Program-made: the position numbers and the translations under genes
From: Pseudomonas entomophila L48
GTDB lineage: Bacteria > Pseudomonadota > Gammaproteobacteria > Pseudomonadales > Pseudomonadaceae
Assembly (NCBI RefSeq): GCF_000026105.1
Contig: NC_008027.1
Location: 1,504,001-1,568,000, forward strand
Reading direction: 5' to 3'
Length of the DNA stretch: 64,000 bases
Notes under the pieces: model-generated
What the model was told of the DNA's origin: nothing
Database searches by the model: none
What the model saw: the letters and a program-made list of their open reading frames with translations, nothing else
In this document: piece after piece, positions 52,322-64,000 of the stretch
How the letters are laid out: each line of letters starts with the position of its first letter
How positions within the stretch are numbered: the stretch's first letter is position 1

Positions 52322-53647
52322 CTATTCGTTGCGCCCGCCGATGCGGGCTCCCCAGGCGCGGGCGGTACTGGCCAGCGCGGCTTCGTCCATCTGCGTCAGG
52401 CAGCGATCCTGAACCAGGGCGTGGCCGGCGACCCAGACGTCTTTCACGCAGTCGCGGCCGGTGGCGTAGATCAGTTGCGAGACCGGATCGTGCACCGGTT
52501 GCTGCTGCAGGCCGGAGAGGTCGAAGGCGACCAGGTCGGCGGCCTTGCCCACTTCCAGCGAGCCGGTAATCGCTTCCAGCCCCAGTGCCCGGGCGCCATT
52601 GAGCGTGGCCATGCGCAGGGCGCGATGGGCGTCCAGGGCCGTGGCCGAGCCTGCGACCGCCTTGGCCAGCAGGGCGGCGGTACGGGTCTCGCCGAGCAGG
52701 TCGAGGTCGTTGTTGCTGGCGGCGCCATCGGTACCGACCGCTACATTCACGCCAGCCTGCCACAGGCGCTCCACCGGGCAGAAGCCACTGGCCAGCTTGA
52801 GGTTGGATTCGGGGCAGTGGACCACGCTGGTGTTGCTTTCTACCAGCAGCGCCAGATCTTCGTCGCTGACCTGGGTCATGTGCACCGCTTGCAGATTGGG
52901 GCCGAGCAGGCCCAGGCGGGCGAGGCGGGCCAGCGGGCGCTCGCCGTTACCCTTGAGGGCCTGCTCGATTTCGCCAGCGGTCTCGTGGATATGCATGTGC
53001 ACGGGCGCGTCGAGCTGGTCGGCGATGATGCGGATCTTCTCCAGGTTCGCGTCGCTGACGGTATAGGGGGCGTGCGGGCCAAGGGCGACGGTGATGCGCG
53101 GGTGGTGGCGCAGGTCGCCGAACAGCTCGATGGCCAGGTGCAGGCCTTCTTCCGGCGTGCGGGCGCCGGGAATGGGGAAGTCCAGCAGGGGGACGGCGAT
53201 CTGCGCGCGGATGCCACTGCGGTGCACGCGGTCGCAGGCTTCGCGAGGGAAGAAGTACATGTCGGCGAAACAGGTGATACCGCCCTTGAGCTGTTCAGCA
53301 ATGGCAAGGTCGGTGCCGTCGCGCACGAAGGCTTCATCGACCCAGCGCCCTTCGGCCGGCCAGATGTGCTCCTCGAGCCAGGTCATCAGCGGCAGGTCGT
53401 CGGCCAGCCCCCGGAACAGCGACATGGCGGCATGGCCGTGGGCGTTGACCAGGCCGGGGGTGAGCAGGCAATCGGGGAGTTCCCGCACCTGATTCGCCAA
53501 GGGCGCGCGCTCGCGCGGGCCGAGCCAGGCGATCTGGCCATCGCGGATGCCCAGCGCATGATTTTCCAGCACCACGCCAGCCGGCTCCACGGGTACCAGC
53601 CAGCGTGGCGCCAGCAACAGGTCTAGAGGGGGCATGGAGGAGGGCAT
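52322..53647 (-). CDS. 5-methylthioadenosine/S-adenosylhomocysteine deaminase (TRZ/ATZ family)
   Basis: A 441-residue amidohydrolase. Metal ligands are visible in [13 protein letters not shown], the HMHIHET segment, the His of VVHCPESN and Asp of [11 protein letters not shown]. Pseudomonads use this enzyme to deaminate methylthioadenosine to methylthioinosine, which is then cleaved and passed to MtnA, encoded divergently next door. The ATG at 53645-53647 lacks a strong ribosome-binding site; MPPLDLLL at 53635 is an alternative. It is upstream of ubiG with 63 bases between, containing a hairpin. Confidence 0.9.
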   Translation of the reverse strand: MPSSMPPLDLLLAPRWLVPVEPAGVVLENHALGIRDGQIAWLGPRERAPLANQVRELPDCLLTPGLVNAHGHAAMSLFRGLADDLPLMTWLEEHIWPAEGRWVDEAFVRDGTDLAIAEQLKGGITCFADMYFFPREACDRVHRSGIRAQIAVPLLDFPIPGARTPEEGLHLAIELFGDLRHHPRITVALGPHAPYTVSDANLEKIRIIADQLDAPVHMHIHETAGEIEQALKGNGERPLARLARLGLLGPNLQAVHMTQVSDEDLALLVESNTSVVHCPESNLKLASGFCPVERLWQAGVNVAVGTDGAASNNDLDLLGETRTAALLAKAVAGSATALDAHRALRMATLNGARALGLEAITGSLEVGKAADLVAFDLSGLQQQPVHDPVSQLIYATGRDCVKDVWVAGHALVQDRCLTQMDEAALASTARAWGARIGGRNE

Positions 53648-53716
53648 GCGCGGTATATACCAGGGTCGGTTCGGTTAAACGCGCAGTATACCCGAGCGGC
53701 CGCGGCTGAGGGTCGC

Positions 53717-53722
53717 TATAAT
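53717..53722 (+). promoter_or_regulatory. -10 hexamer of mtnA promoter
   Basis: A perfect TATAAT, 36 bases before the mtnA start codon in the divergent gap; no clear -35 match at the right distance, suggesting an activator or a weak -35. Confidence 0.45.
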
Positions 53723-53758
53723 CGCCGCCTTTTGATGCCAGGGCGACGGGGAGAGGCG

Positions 53759-54835
53759 ATGCGCGAGCAACTGATGGCGGCGGAGACGGTGACGGGCATC
53801 GAATGGCACGATGGCGCGCTGCACCTGCTCGACCAGCGCCTGCTGCCGCTGGAACAGTGCTGGCTGACCTGCACCGATGTGGCGCAGGTGGCCGAGGCGA
53901 TCAGCGAAATGGTGGTGCGCGGCGCCCCGGCAATCGGCATTAGCGCCGCCTACGGGCTGGTACTGGCGCTGCGTCAGCGCCTGGCTGAAGGCGAGGGGTG
54001 GGAGGAGTCCCTGGAAGAGGACTTCCTGATGCTGGGCGAGGCGCGCCCCACGCCGGCCAACCTGTTCTGGGCGCTCAACCGCATGCGTGAGCGCTTGCAG
54101 CGCCTGCGCCCGGGCGATGATGTGCTGGCAGTCATGGAGGCCGAGGCGATCGCCATTCATGAAAGTGACCGTGAGGCCAACCTGACCATGGCCCAGTTTG
54201 GGGTCGAGCAGATCCGCAAGCACCAAGGCAGCGAACAGGCCCTGCTCACCCATGGCAACGCCGGGGCCCTGGCCACCGGTGGCTTCGGCACTGCCTTGGG
54301 GGTGATTCGCGCCGCCACGCTGGAGGGGATGGTCGAGCAGGTTTATGTCTGTGAATCCCGTCCGTGGCTGCAAGGGTCACGTCTCACTGCCTGGGAGTTG
54401 GCCGCCGACGGCGTGCCGGTGACCGTGGTTGCCGACGCGGCGGCAGGGCATCTGATGAAGACCAAGGGCATCAGCTGGGTGGTGGTCGGCGCCGACTGCA
54501 TTGCCGCCAACGGTGACGTCGCGGCGAAGATCGGCACCTACCAGATAGCGGTGGCGGCCATGCATCACGGGCTGCGCTTCATGGTGGTGGCGCCCAGCAG
54601 CAGCATCGACCTGAACCTGGCCACGGGCGAGGATATTCCGCTGGAAACGCGAGGCGTGGAAGAGCTGCTGGAAGTGGCTGGCATTCAGGTGACGGCCGAC
54701 GTCGAGGTATACAACCCGGTGGTCGATGTCACGCCGGCCGATCTGATCGACGTGATCGTCACCGAAAAGGGTGTGGTCGAGCGCCCGGATGCGGCGAAAA
54801 TAGCCCAGCTGATGTGTCGCAAACGCCTCCATTGA
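53759..54835 (+). CDS. mtnA: S-methyl-5-thioribose-1-phosphate isomerase MtnA
   Basis: A 358-residue aldose-ketose isomerase of the methionine salvage pathway. [16 protein letters not shown] near residue 50, the catalytic Cys in VYVCESRPW and Asp in [18 protein letters not shown] are visible. The ATG at 53759 has GGGGAGAGG at ideal distance and gives the usual family start [11 protein letters not shown]; an in-frame ATG at 53735 is less likely. It is divergent from the MTA deaminase gene whose product feeds the pathway. Its stop codon lies inside its terminator. Confidence 0.95.
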   Translation: MREQLMAAETVTGIEWHDGALHLLDQRLLPLEQCWLTCTDVAQVAEAISEMVVRGAPAIGISAAYGLVLALRQRLAEGEGWEESLEEDFLMLGEARPTPANLFWALNRMRERLQRLRPGDDVLAVMEAEAIAIHESDREANLTMAQFGVEQIRKHQGSEQALLTHGNAGALATGGFGTALGVIRAATLEGMVEQVYVCESRPWLQGSRLTAWELAADGVPVTVVADAAAGHLMKTKGISWVVVGADCIAANGDVAAKIGTYQIAVAAMHHGLRFMVVAPSSSIDLNLATGEDIPLETRGVEELLEVAGIQVTADVEVYNPVVDVTPADLIDVIVTEKGVVERPDAAKIAQLMCRKRLH

Positions 54836-54847
54836 GGCGTTTTTCAA
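54819..54847 (+). terminator. rho-independent terminator of mtnA
   Basis: AAACGCCTC CATT GAGGCGTTT followed by TTC: the stem includes the last sense codons and the stop TGA of mtnA, so termination and coding overlap. Confidence 0.85.
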
Positions 54848-55082
54848 TTCATTCGGATGGTGGTGCACGGCAACCTGCCACATCTCCCATGCGTCCAGCG
54901 TTTGTGATACCATCCGGCAGTTTCCAAGGCCGTTCTTTGCAGCGGCCTTCATTGCGCAGATCCATGGCACAACTCATTGATTTGTCGTATGTCGTCGCTT
55001 CCCTTCACGCAGCGGCGGCGAGCTTCGTTCGTCCTACGAGGGACCAGGCGAAGTTTCACCAGAAAAAGGAATCAGGCTTCTC

Positions 55083-57845
<2,763 letters not shown>

Positions 57846-57862
57846 GTGAAGCAACAACCCGA

Positions 57863-57886
57863 GCGGGGCGACCAAGGTCGCCCCGT
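57863..57886 (+). terminator. hairpin behind gyrA, weak terminator
   Basis: CGGGGCGACC AAG GTCGCCCCG followed by TTTGA. Good stem but only three T; probably partial termination between gyrA and serC. A fragment of a REP arm (ccgctcctacaggg) follows at about 57910-57922. Confidence 0.6.
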
Positions 57887-57976
57887 TTGACTGATTGGAA
57901 CAGGCAACGCCGCTCCTACAGGGCTTGGCGAGCCTGCAAGTTACGATTTGTTCTATTTGGCAGAGCGAGAGTGGAT

Positions 57977-59062
57977 GTGAGCAAACGAGCCTTTAACTTC
58001 TGCGCAGGCCCGGCCGCGCTTCCCGATGCTGTCCTGCAGCGTGCCCAGGCCGAAATGCTGGACTGGCGCGGCAAGGGCCTGTCGGTGATGGAAATGAGCC
58101 ATCGCAGCGACGACTACGTGGCCATCGCCGAAAAGGCCGAACAGGACCTGCGCGACCTGCTGTCCGTCCCCTCCAACTACAAGGTGCTGTTCCTGCAGGG
58201 CGGCGCGAGCCAGCAGTTCGCCGAGATTCCGCTGAACCTGCTGCCGGAAAACGGCGTCGCCGACTACGTCGAGACCGGTATCTGGTCGAAAAAGGCCATC
58301 GAAGAGGCGCGCCGCTTCGGTAGCGTCAACGTTGCCGCCAGCGCCAAGGCTTACGATTACCTGGCGATTCCGGGCCAGAACGAATGGAAGCTGAGCAAGA
58401 ACGCTGCCTACCTGCACTATGCGTCCAACGAAACCATCGGTGGCCTGCAGTTCGACTGGGTGCCCGAGGCCGGTGACGTGCCGCTGGTGGTTGATATGTC
58501 CTCGGACATCCTCTCGCGCCCGATCGATGTTTCCCAGTACGGCCTGATCTACGCCGGCGCACAGAAGAACATCGGCCCCAGCGGCCTGGTCGTGGTGATC
58601 GTGCGCGAAGACCTGCTGGGGCGTGCCCGCAGCAGCTGCCCGACCATGCTCGACTACAAGGTCTCGGCCGACAACGGCTCGATGTACAACACCCCGGCCA
58701 CCTACTCCTGGTACCTCTCGGGCCTGGTGTTCGAGTGGCTCAAGGAGCAGGGTGGCGTCGAGGCGATGGAGCAGCGTAACCGCGCTAAGAAAGACCGCCT
58801 GTACGGGTTCATCGACAGCAGCGAGTTCTACACCAACCCGATCAGCCACAACGCCCGCTCGTGGATGAACGTGCCGTTCCGCCTGGCCGACGAGCGCCTG
58901 GACAAAGCCTTCCTCGCGGGTGCCGATGCCCGCGGCCTGCTGAACCTCAAGGGGCATCGTTCGGTTGGCGGCATGCGCGCCTCGATCTACAACGCCTTGG
59001 GGCTGGAAGCGGTCGAAGCCCTGGTCGGCTACATGGCCGAGTTCGAGAAGGAGCACGCTTGA
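57977..59062 (+). CDS. serC: phosphoserine aminotransferase SerC
   Basis: A 361-residue PLP-dependent aminotransferase for serine and pyridoxine synthesis (phosphohydroxypyruvate to phosphoserine). The opening SKRAFNFCAGPAALPD and EMSHRSDDY are family hallmarks; the PLP lysine is in YAGAQKNIGPSG. I use the GTG at 57977, which gives the standard length; the open frame starts earlier but through REP-like sequence. The stop overlaps the pheA start (TGATG), coupling the two. Confidence 0.96.
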   Translation: MSKRAFNFCAGPAALPDAVLQRAQAEMLDWRGKGLSVMEMSHRSDDYVAIAEKAEQDLRDLLSVPSNYKVLFLQGGASQQFAEIPLNLLPENGVADYVETGIWSKKAIEEARRFGSVNVAASAKAYDYLAIPGQNEWKLSKNAAYLHYASNETIGGLQFDWVPEAGDVPLVVDMSSDILSRPIDVSQYGLIYAGAQKNIGPSGLVVVIVREDLLGRARSSCPTMLDYKVSADNGSMYNTPATYSWYLSGLVFEWLKEQGGVEAMEQRNRAKKDRLYGFIDSSEFYTNPISHNARSWMNVPFRLADERLDKAFLAGADARGLLNLKGHRSVGGMRASIYNALGLEAVEALVGYMAEFEKEHA

Positions 59063-60156
59063 TGTCCGATCAGGAACTCAAGGCGCTGCGCGTTCGCATC
59101 GACAGCCTCGACGAGAAGATCCTCGAGCTGATCAGCGAGCGTGCCCGTTGCGCCCAGGAAGTCGCCAAGGTCAAGACCGCCACCCTCGCCGAAGGCGAGA
59201 AGCCGGTGTTCTACCGCCCCGAGCGCGAGGCGGCGGTGCTCAAGCGCGTCATGGAGCGCAACAAGGGGCCGCTGGACAACGAAGAGATGGCGCGGCTGTT
59301 CCGCGAAATCATGTCGTCGTGCCTGGCCCTGGAAGAGCCGCTCAAGATCGCCTACCTCGGCCCTGAGGGCACCTTCACCCAGGCGGCGGCCATGAAGCAC
59401 TTCGGCCATGCGGTGGTCAGTCGCCCGATGGCGGCCATCGACGAGGTGTTCCGCGAGGTGGCGGCCGGTGCCGTCAACTTCGGCGTGGTGCCGGTGGAGA
59501 ACTCCACCGAAGGTGCGGTCAGCCATACACTGGACAGCTTCCTCGAGCACGACATGGTGATCTGTGGCGAAGTCGAGCTGCGTATCCACCACCACCTGTT
59601 GGTGGGTGAGAACACCAAGACCGACAGCATCACCCGCATCTACTCCCATGCCCAGTCGCTGGCCCAGTGCCGCAAGTGGTTGGACGCCCACTATCCGAAC
59701 GTCGAGCGCGTGGCGGTGTCCAGCAATGCCGAGGCGGCCAAGCGGGTGAAGGGCGAGTGGAACTCGGCGGCGATCGCCGGTGACATGGCGGCCAACCTGT
59801 ACGGTCTGACCCGCCTGGCCGAGAAGATCGAGGACCGCCCGGACAACTCCACGCGCTTCCTCATGATCGGCAGCCAGGAAGTGCCGCCGACCGGCGACGA
59901 CAAGACCTCGATCATCGTCTCCATGAGCAACAAGCCGGGTGCGCTGCATGAGCTGCTCGTGCCGTTCCATGAGAACGGCATCGACCTCACGCGCATCGAG
60001 ACCCGTCCGTCGCGTAGCGGCAAATGGACGTACGTGTTCTTCATCGACTTCGTCGGCCATCACCGTGACCCGCTGATCAAGGCGGTACTGGAGCAGATCA
60101 GTCAGGAGGCCGTGGCGCTGAAGGTGCTGGGTTCCTATCCGAAGGCGGTGCTTTGA
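59062..60156 (+). CDS. pheA: chorismate mutase/prephenate dehydratase (P-protein)
   Basis: A 364-residue bifunctional enzyme: AroQ chorismate mutase at residues 1-90 (LRVRIDSLDEKILELISERARCAQEV), prephenate dehydratase at about 95-275 (YLGPEGTFTQAAA, VPVENSTEGAVSHTLD) and an ACT regulatory domain at about 280-364 (NKPGALHELL, ETRPSRSGKW, the phenylalanine-binding GAL and ESRP-like motifs). It makes phenylpyruvate for phenylalanine and is feedback-inhibited. Start overlaps serC stop by one base. The downstream gap holds a REP pair rather than the aminotransferase gene found there in some pseudomonads. Confidence 0.96.
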   Translation: MSDQELKALRVRIDSLDEKILELISERARCAQEVAKVKTATLAEGEKPVFYRPEREAAVLKRVMERNKGPLDNEEMARLFREIMSSCLALEEPLKIAYLGPEGTFTQAAAMKHFGHAVVSRPMAAIDEVFREVAAGAVNFGVVPVENSTEGAVSHTLDSFLEHDMVICGEVELRIHHHLLVGENTKTDSITRIYSHAQSLAQCRKWLDAHYPNVERVAVSSNAEAAKRVKGEWNSAAIAGDMAANLYGLTRLAEKIEDRPDNSTRFLMIGSQEVPPTGDDKTSIIVSMSNKPGALHELLVPFHENGIDLTRIETRPSRSGKWTYVFFIDFVGHHRDPLIKAVLEQISQEAVALKVLGSYPKAVL

Positions 60157-60168
60157 TTTGAGATTACT

Positions 60169-60290
60169 GGGGCCGCTTTGCGCCCCATCGCGACACAAGG
60201 CCGCTCCCACAGGTATTGTGCAGGCCTTGAAACTGTACTGGATCCTGTGGGTGCGGCCTTGTGTCGCGATGGGCTGCAACGCAGCCCCAA
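60169..60290. repeat. REP-type inverted repeat pair between pheA and tyrA-aroA
   Basis: Facing 'catcgcgacacaaggccgctcccacag' and 'ctgtgggtgcggccttgtgtcgcgatg' with ggggccgc/gcagcccc arms. It separates the first half of the aromatic supraoperon from the second. Confidence 0.9.
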
Positions 60291-60334
60291 TGGGTCTCGC
60301 AGATTGCCTAGATTTCTGAACAGGGTTCGCACTC

Positions 60335-62575
60335 GTGGTTGATGCTGTAACAAAACAATCCGCACCGCTTATCGGTCGGCTGGTCGTGGTCGGCCTCGGC
60401 CTGATCGGCGGCTCGTTCGCCAAGGGCCTGCGCGAAAGCGGCCTGTGCCGCGAAGTGGTCGGTGTCGATCTCGATGCCGAGTCGCGCAAGCAGGCCGTGG
60501 CGCTTGGCGTGGTCGATCGCTGCGAGGAAGACCTCGCCGCCGCCTGTGTCGGCGCCGACGTCATCCAGCTGGCGGTGCCGATCCTGGCCATGGAGAAGCT
60601 TCTGGCGCGTCTGGCTCAGCTTGACCTGGGCGATGCGGTGATCACCGATGTGGGCAGTGCCAAAGGCAACGTGGTGCGTGCCGCTCGCGAGTCTTTCGCC
60701 GAGCGTCTGCCACGCTTCGTGCCGGGGCATCCGATCGCGGGTTCCGAGCAAAGTGGCGTGGAAGCTTCCAATGCGGCATTGTTCCGCCGCCACAAGGTGA
60801 TCCTCACGCCGTTGCCGGAAACCGACCCGCAGGCACTGGCCCTGGTCGATCGTTTGTGGCGCGCGCTGGATGCCGACGTCGAGCACATGTCGGTCGAGCG
60901 CCACGACGAAGTGCTTGCCGCGACCAGTCACCTGCCGCACCTGCTGGCCTTCGGTCTGGTCGACTCGCTGGCCAAGCGCAATGAAAACCTGGAGATCTTC
61001 CGGTACGCTGCGGGGGGCTTCCGCGATTTCACGAGAATCGCTGGCAGCGACCCGATCATGTGGCATGACATCTTCCTCGCCAACCGCGAGGCTGTCCTGC
61101 GCACCCTTGATACATTTCGCAGCGACCTCGACGCCTTGCGCGACGCGGTCGATGCTGGGGACGGGCACCAGCTGCTGGGTGTGTTCACCCGCGCCCGGGT
61201 TGCCCGCGAGCATTTCAGTAAAATCCTGGCCCGCCGGGCCTATGTGGACGCTATGAACGCCAACGACCTGATTTTCCTGGCCCAACCTGGTGGCCGCGTG
61301 TCCGGACGGATTCGCGTACCAGGCGACAAATCGATCTCGCATCGCTCGATCATGCTCGGCTCGCTGGCCGAAGGCACCACCGAGGTGGAAGGTTTCCTTG
61401 AGGGCGAGGACGCCCTGGCAACCTTGCAGGCCTTCCGCGACATGGGCGTGGTCATCGAAGGCCCGCACCATGGCCGCGTGACCATTCATGGTGTTGGCCT
61501 GCACGGCCTCAAGCCGCCACCCGGGCCGCTGTACGTCGGTAACTCCGGCACCTCGATGCGCCTGCTGTCCGGCCTGCTGGCAGCGCAGCCGTTCGACACC
61601 ACCATGACCGGCGATGCCTCGCTGTCCAAGCGCCCGATGAATCGCGTAGCCAATCCGCTGCGTGAAATGGGCGCGGTGGTCGAGACCGGTCCTGAAGGCC
61701 GTCCGCCACTGACCATTCGTGGTGGTCACAAGCTCAAGGCGTTGAACTACACGCTTCCAATGGCCAGCGCCCAGGTCAAGTCCTGCCTGCTGCTGGCTGG
61801 CCTGTACGCCGAAGGCACCACCACCGTCACCGAGCCGGCGCCAACCCGCGACCATACAGAGCGTATGCTGCGTGGCTTCGGTTACTCGGTCCAGAGCAAC
61901 GGTCCGGTCGCCTCCCTGCAGGCGGGCGGCAAGCTCAGTGCAACCCGCATCGAAGTGCCGGCGGACATCTCTTCCGCCGCGTTCTTCCTGGTGGCGGCTT
62001 CCATCGCTCAAGGTTCCGAACTGGTGCTCGAGCATGTCGGGATCAACCCGACCCGCACCGGAGTGATCGACATCCTGCGCCTGATGGGCGGCGACATCAC
62101 CCTGGAAAACCAGCGTGAAGTCGGTGGCGAGCCGGTGGCTGACCTGCGCGTGCGCGGGGCGAAGCTCAAGGGTATCGAAATCCCCGAGCACCTCGTGCCA
62201 CTGGCAATCGACGAGTTCCCAGTACTGTTCGTCGCCGCGGCCTGCGCCGAAGGGCGTACCGTGCTGCGTGGCGCCGAAGAGCTGCGGGTCAAGGAGTCGG
62301 ACCGCATCCAGGTGATGGCTGATGGTTTGATCACCCTGGGCGTGAAATGTGAACCGACTCCGGACGGTATCATCATCGAGGGTGGCCAGATCGGTGGCGG
62401 TGAGGTGCACGGCCACGGCGACCACCGTATTGCCATGGCCTTCAGCGTTGCATCGCTGCGTGCCAGCGCGCCGATCGTCATCCATGACTGCGCCAACGTC
62501 GCCACCTCCTTCCCGAACTTCCTGGCACTGTGCGCCGAAGTCGGTATCCGTGTCGCCGAAGAGGGCAAGTCGTGA
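60335..62575 (+). CDS. tyrA-aroA: fused prephenate dehydrogenase / EPSP synthase
   Basis: A 746-residue fusion. Residues about 1-300 are a prephenate/cyclohexadienyl dehydrogenase ([19 protein letters not shown] site, [20 protein letters not shown]). Residues about 308-746 are 3-phosphoshikimate 1-carboxyvinyltransferase ([41 protein letters not shown]), of the class I type by its motifs. One polypeptide thus supplies both the pre-chorismate and the tyrosine branch. GTG start at 60335. It ends in a GTGA overlap with cmk. Confidence 0.96.
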   Translation: MVDAVTKQSAPLIGRLVVVGLGLIGGSFAKGLRESGLCREVVGVDLDAESRKQAVALGVVDRCEEDLAAACVGADVIQLAVPILAMEKLLARLAQLDLGDAVITDVGSAKGNVVRAARESFAERLPRFVPGHPIAGSEQSGVEASNAALFRRHKVILTPLPETDPQALALVDRLWRALDADVEHMSVERHDEVLAATSHLPHLLAFGLVDSLAKRNENLEIFRYAAGGFRDFTRIAGSDPIMWHDIFLANREAVLRTLDTFRSDLDALRDAVDAGDGHQLLGVFTRARVAREHFSKILARRAYVDAMNANDLIFLAQPGGRVSGRIRVPGDKSISHRSIMLGSLAEGTTEVEGFLEGEDALATLQAFRDMGVVIEGPHHGRVTIHGVGLHGLKPPPGPLYVGNSGTSMRLLSGLLAAQPFDTTMTGDASLSKRPMNRVANPLREMGAVVETGPEGRPPLTIRGGHKLKALNYTLPMASAQVKSCLLLAGLYAEGTTTVTEPAPTRDHTERMLRGFGYSVQSNGPVASLQAGGKLSATRIEVPADISSAAFFLVAASIAQGSELVLEHVGINPTRTGVIDILRLMGGDITLENQREVGGEPVADLRVRGAKLKGIEIPEHLVPLAIDEFPVLFVAAACAEGRTVLRGAEELRVKESDRIQVMADGLITLGVKCEPTPDGIIIEGGQIGGGEVHGHGDHRIAMAFSVASLRASAPIVIHDCANVATSFPNFLALCAEVGIRVAEEGKS

Positions 62576-63258
62576 GTTCGCAAGCACCGGTCATTACCAT
62601 CGATGGGCCGAGCGGTTCGGGCAAGGGCACAGTGGCCGGCTTGCTGGCCCGTGAGCTGGGCTGGCGGCTGCTCGACTCCGGCGCCCTGTATCGATTGCTG
62701 GCGTTCAACGCCAGCAATCATGGTGTCGACCTGACCAACGAAGAGCTGCTCAAAGCCCTGGCTGCCCATCTGGATGTGCAGTTCATCGCCGCCGAGCCGG
62801 GCAAGCTGCAACAGATCATTCTCGAGGGCGAGGATGTCAGCAATGTCATCCGCACCGAGACCGTTGGTGCGGGTGCTTCGATGGTTGCCTCATTGCCGGC
62901 GGTGCGCGAGGCGCTGCTGCAGCGCCAGCGCGCCTTCCGCGAGGCGCCCGGCCTGATCGCCGATGGCCGCGACATGGGCACCGTGGTGTTCCCGGACGCG
63001 CCGTTGAAAGTCTTCCTCACCGCCAGCGCGGAGGAGCGTGCCCGTCGCCGTTACCTGCAGTTGAAGGGCAAGGGTGAAGATGTTAGTCTGTCAAGTCTGC
63101 TAGATGAGATCCGTGCGCGCGATGAGCGTGACACCCAGCGCGCAGTGGCCCCGCTCAAGCCGGCGGCCGATGCGATTCAGCTGGATTCCACGGAGCTGTC
63201 CATCGAGCAGGTGCTGCAACGCATCAGAAGCGAGCTCGCGCTACGCGACCTCATCTGA
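62572..63258 (+). CDS. cmk: cytidylate kinase
   Basis: A 228-residue nucleoside monophosphate kinase with P-loop [11 protein letters not shown] at residues about 9-19, the CMP-binding LDSGALYR, and [12 protein letters not shown]. It phosphorylates CMP and dCMP. The GTG at 62572 forms a four-base overlap with the end of aroA. A cmk-rpsA pairing is general in gammaproteobacteria; a terminator-like hairpin lies between them here. Confidence 0.96.
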   Translation: MSSQAPVITIDGPSGSGKGTVAGLLARELGWRLLDSGALYRLLAFNASNHGVDLTNEELLKALAAHLDVQFIAAEPGKLQQIILEGEDVSNVIRTETVGAGASMVASLPAVREALLQRQRAFREAPGLIADGRDMGTVVFPDAPLKVFLTASAEERARRRYLQLKGKGEDVSLSSLLDEIRARDERDTQRAVAPLKPAADAIQLDSTELSIEQVLQRIRSELALRDLI

Positions 63259-63268
63259 TGGAGAGGAG

Positions 63269-63310
63269 AGCCGGCAGGGGCACCAGTCAACGTCCTGCCA
63301 GCTTTTCTTT
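63269..63310 (+). terminator. terminator-like hairpin between cmk and rpsA
   Basis: AGCCGGCAGG and CCTGCCAGCT pair (one mismatch) around a 15-base loop, followed by TTTTCTTT. It probably attenuates readthrough from cmk, leaving rpsA mainly to its own promoter. Confidence 0.7.
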
Positions 63311-63323
63311 ACTTAAACGAAAC

Positions 63324-63364
63324 CCACATTGTCTGGAATGTGGCTATGGGCGTCTGTTTCGCCC
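63324..63364 (+). promoter_or_regulatory. rpsA leader with two hairpins, candidate S1 autoregulatory region
   Basis: Two stem-loops precede the start codon: CCACATT-GTCTGG-AATGTGG at 63324-63343 and GGGCG-TCTGTTT-CGCCC at 63348-63364, then ACAGGAATTAAA before ATG. Stacked hairpins ahead of rpsA are the known autocontrol element for ribosomal protein S1 in gammaproteobacteria. Confidence 0.55.
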
Positions 63365-63382
63365 GAATCTACAGGAATTAAA

Positions 63383-64000
63383 ATGAGCGAAAGCTTTGCA
63401 GAACTCTTTGAAGAAAGCCTGAAAACCCTCAATCTTCAGCCGGGTGCCATCATCACCGGTATCGTTGTCGACATCGACGGCGACTGGGTTACCGTTCACG
63501 CTGGCCTGAAGTCCGAGGGCGTCATCCCGCTCGAGCAGTTCATCAACGAAGCTGGCGAGCTGACCATCAAGGTCGGTGACGAAGTTCACGTTGCGCTGGA
63601 CGCGGTCGAAGACGGCTTTGGCGAAACCAAGCTGTCCCGTGAAAAAGCCAAGCGCGCCGAGTGCTGGATTGTTCTGGAAGCTGCTTTCGCTGCCGAAGAA
63701 GTGGTCAAGGGCGTTATCAACGGTAAGGTTAAGGGCGGCTTTACTGTCGACGTTAACGGCATCCGTGCGTTCCTGCCGGGCTCCCTGGTTGATGTCCGCC
63801 CAGTGCGCGACACCACCCACCTGGAAGGCAAAGAGCTGGAATTCAAGGTCATCAAGCTGGACCAGAAGCGCAACAACGTTGTCGTTTCCCGTCGCAGCGT
63901 CCTGGAAGCCGAAAACAGCGCCGAGCGCGAAGCTCTGCTGGAATCGCTGCAGGAAGGCCAGCAGGTCAAGGGTATCGTCAAGAACCTCACCGACTACGGT
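63383..64000 (+). CDS. rpsA: 30S ribosomal protein S1, partial (5' part)
   Basis: The first 206 codons of S1, cut by the window end. Domain 1 (about residues 20-90, [22 protein letters not shown]) and domain 2 (about 105-175, [30 protein letters not shown]) are visible, and the third S1 motif begins at [13 protein letters not shown]1 binds messenger leaders on the 30S subunit. Codon use is markedly biased to the preferred set, as expected for a highly expressed gene. Confidence 0.97.
   Translation, partial: MSESFAELFEESLKTLNLQPGAIITGIVVDIDGDWVTVHAGLKSEGVIPLEQFINEAGELTIKVGDEVHVALDAVEDGFGETKLSREKAKRAECWIVLEAAFAAEEVVKGVINGKVKGGFTVDVNGIRAFLPGSLVDVRPVRDTTHLEGKELEFKVIKLDQKRNNVVVSRRSVLEAENSAEREALLESLQEGQQVKGIVKNLTDYG

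Overview
This is a GC-rich chromosomal segment of a Pseudomonas, most likely of the P. putida group. The evidence is the gene order (minCDE; the rsmI-type csrA paralogue; gyrA-serC-pheA-tyrA/aroA-cmk-rpsA), several Pseudomonas-typical fusions (tyrA-aroA, mnmC) and about twenty copies of short REP-type inverted repeats of the kind that litter P. putida genomes, mostly just behind genes. I see no rRNA, tRNA, insertion sequence, prophage or CRISPR array.

Layout. 1-3548: an ABC importer operon read leftwards (binding protein, a cytosolic alkaline-phosphatase-fold hydrolase, two permeases, the second cut by the window edge), with a divergent GntR/UTRA regulator at 3874-4587; operator-like palindromes lie between. 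4.7-11.4 kb, all leftward: an MscS-family channel, a 55-aa membrane protein, M18 aminopeptidase ApeB, an RluA-type pseudouridine synthase, and minC-minD-minE. 11.5-16.5 kb: an envelope-lipid block (HtrB/LpxL-type acyltransferase, patatin, lipoprotein MlaA coupled to a serine hydrolase, a small membrane protein). 16.6-21.5 kb: a membrane GH17 enzyme, an orphan betaine-type binding protein, and DUF485-actP for acetate uptake, closed by a strong terminator.

21.8-28.7 kb is the accessory heart of the window: a CS1/CFA-I-type (alternate, class 5) chaperone-usher fimbrial cluster in the order pilin, usher, tip adhesin, chaperone. It is followed by a BvgA-like response regulator and a receiver-HPt protein that looks like the carboxy-terminal end of a BvgS-type unorthodox sensor kinase whose sensor and kinase parts are absent. 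A convergent 50-aa DUF3309 gene is read from the other strand across the tail of that last frame. Near-identical palindromes (GGGAAGTTTCC / GGGAAATTTCC) precede the pilin and the chaperone.

28.9-46.4 kb: an SDR, rsmI with a GGA-rich leader, UPF0270, the three-gene N-acetylglutaminylglutamine amide (NAGGN) osmoprotectant set, MnmC, polyphosphate:AMP phosphotransferase, an EamA exporter, FumC, a DUF2059 protein with a BolA protein, and TrhO with a DsbA-fold protein overlapping an ABC exporter. 46.6-53.6 kb: a dual GGDEF-EAL protein, a TenA/PqqC-fold protein, then leftward YciK, and MTA/SAH deaminase-UbiG-MupP. 53.8-64 kb, rightward: mtnA, gyrA (quinolone-sensitive QRDR), serC, pheA, tyrA-aroA, cmk and the start of rpsA, a conserved pseudomonad supraoperon, here without an aminotransferase gene between pheA and tyrA.

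Species-level assignment, exact operon boundaries and all regulatory sites are inference from reading alone; no database search was possible.
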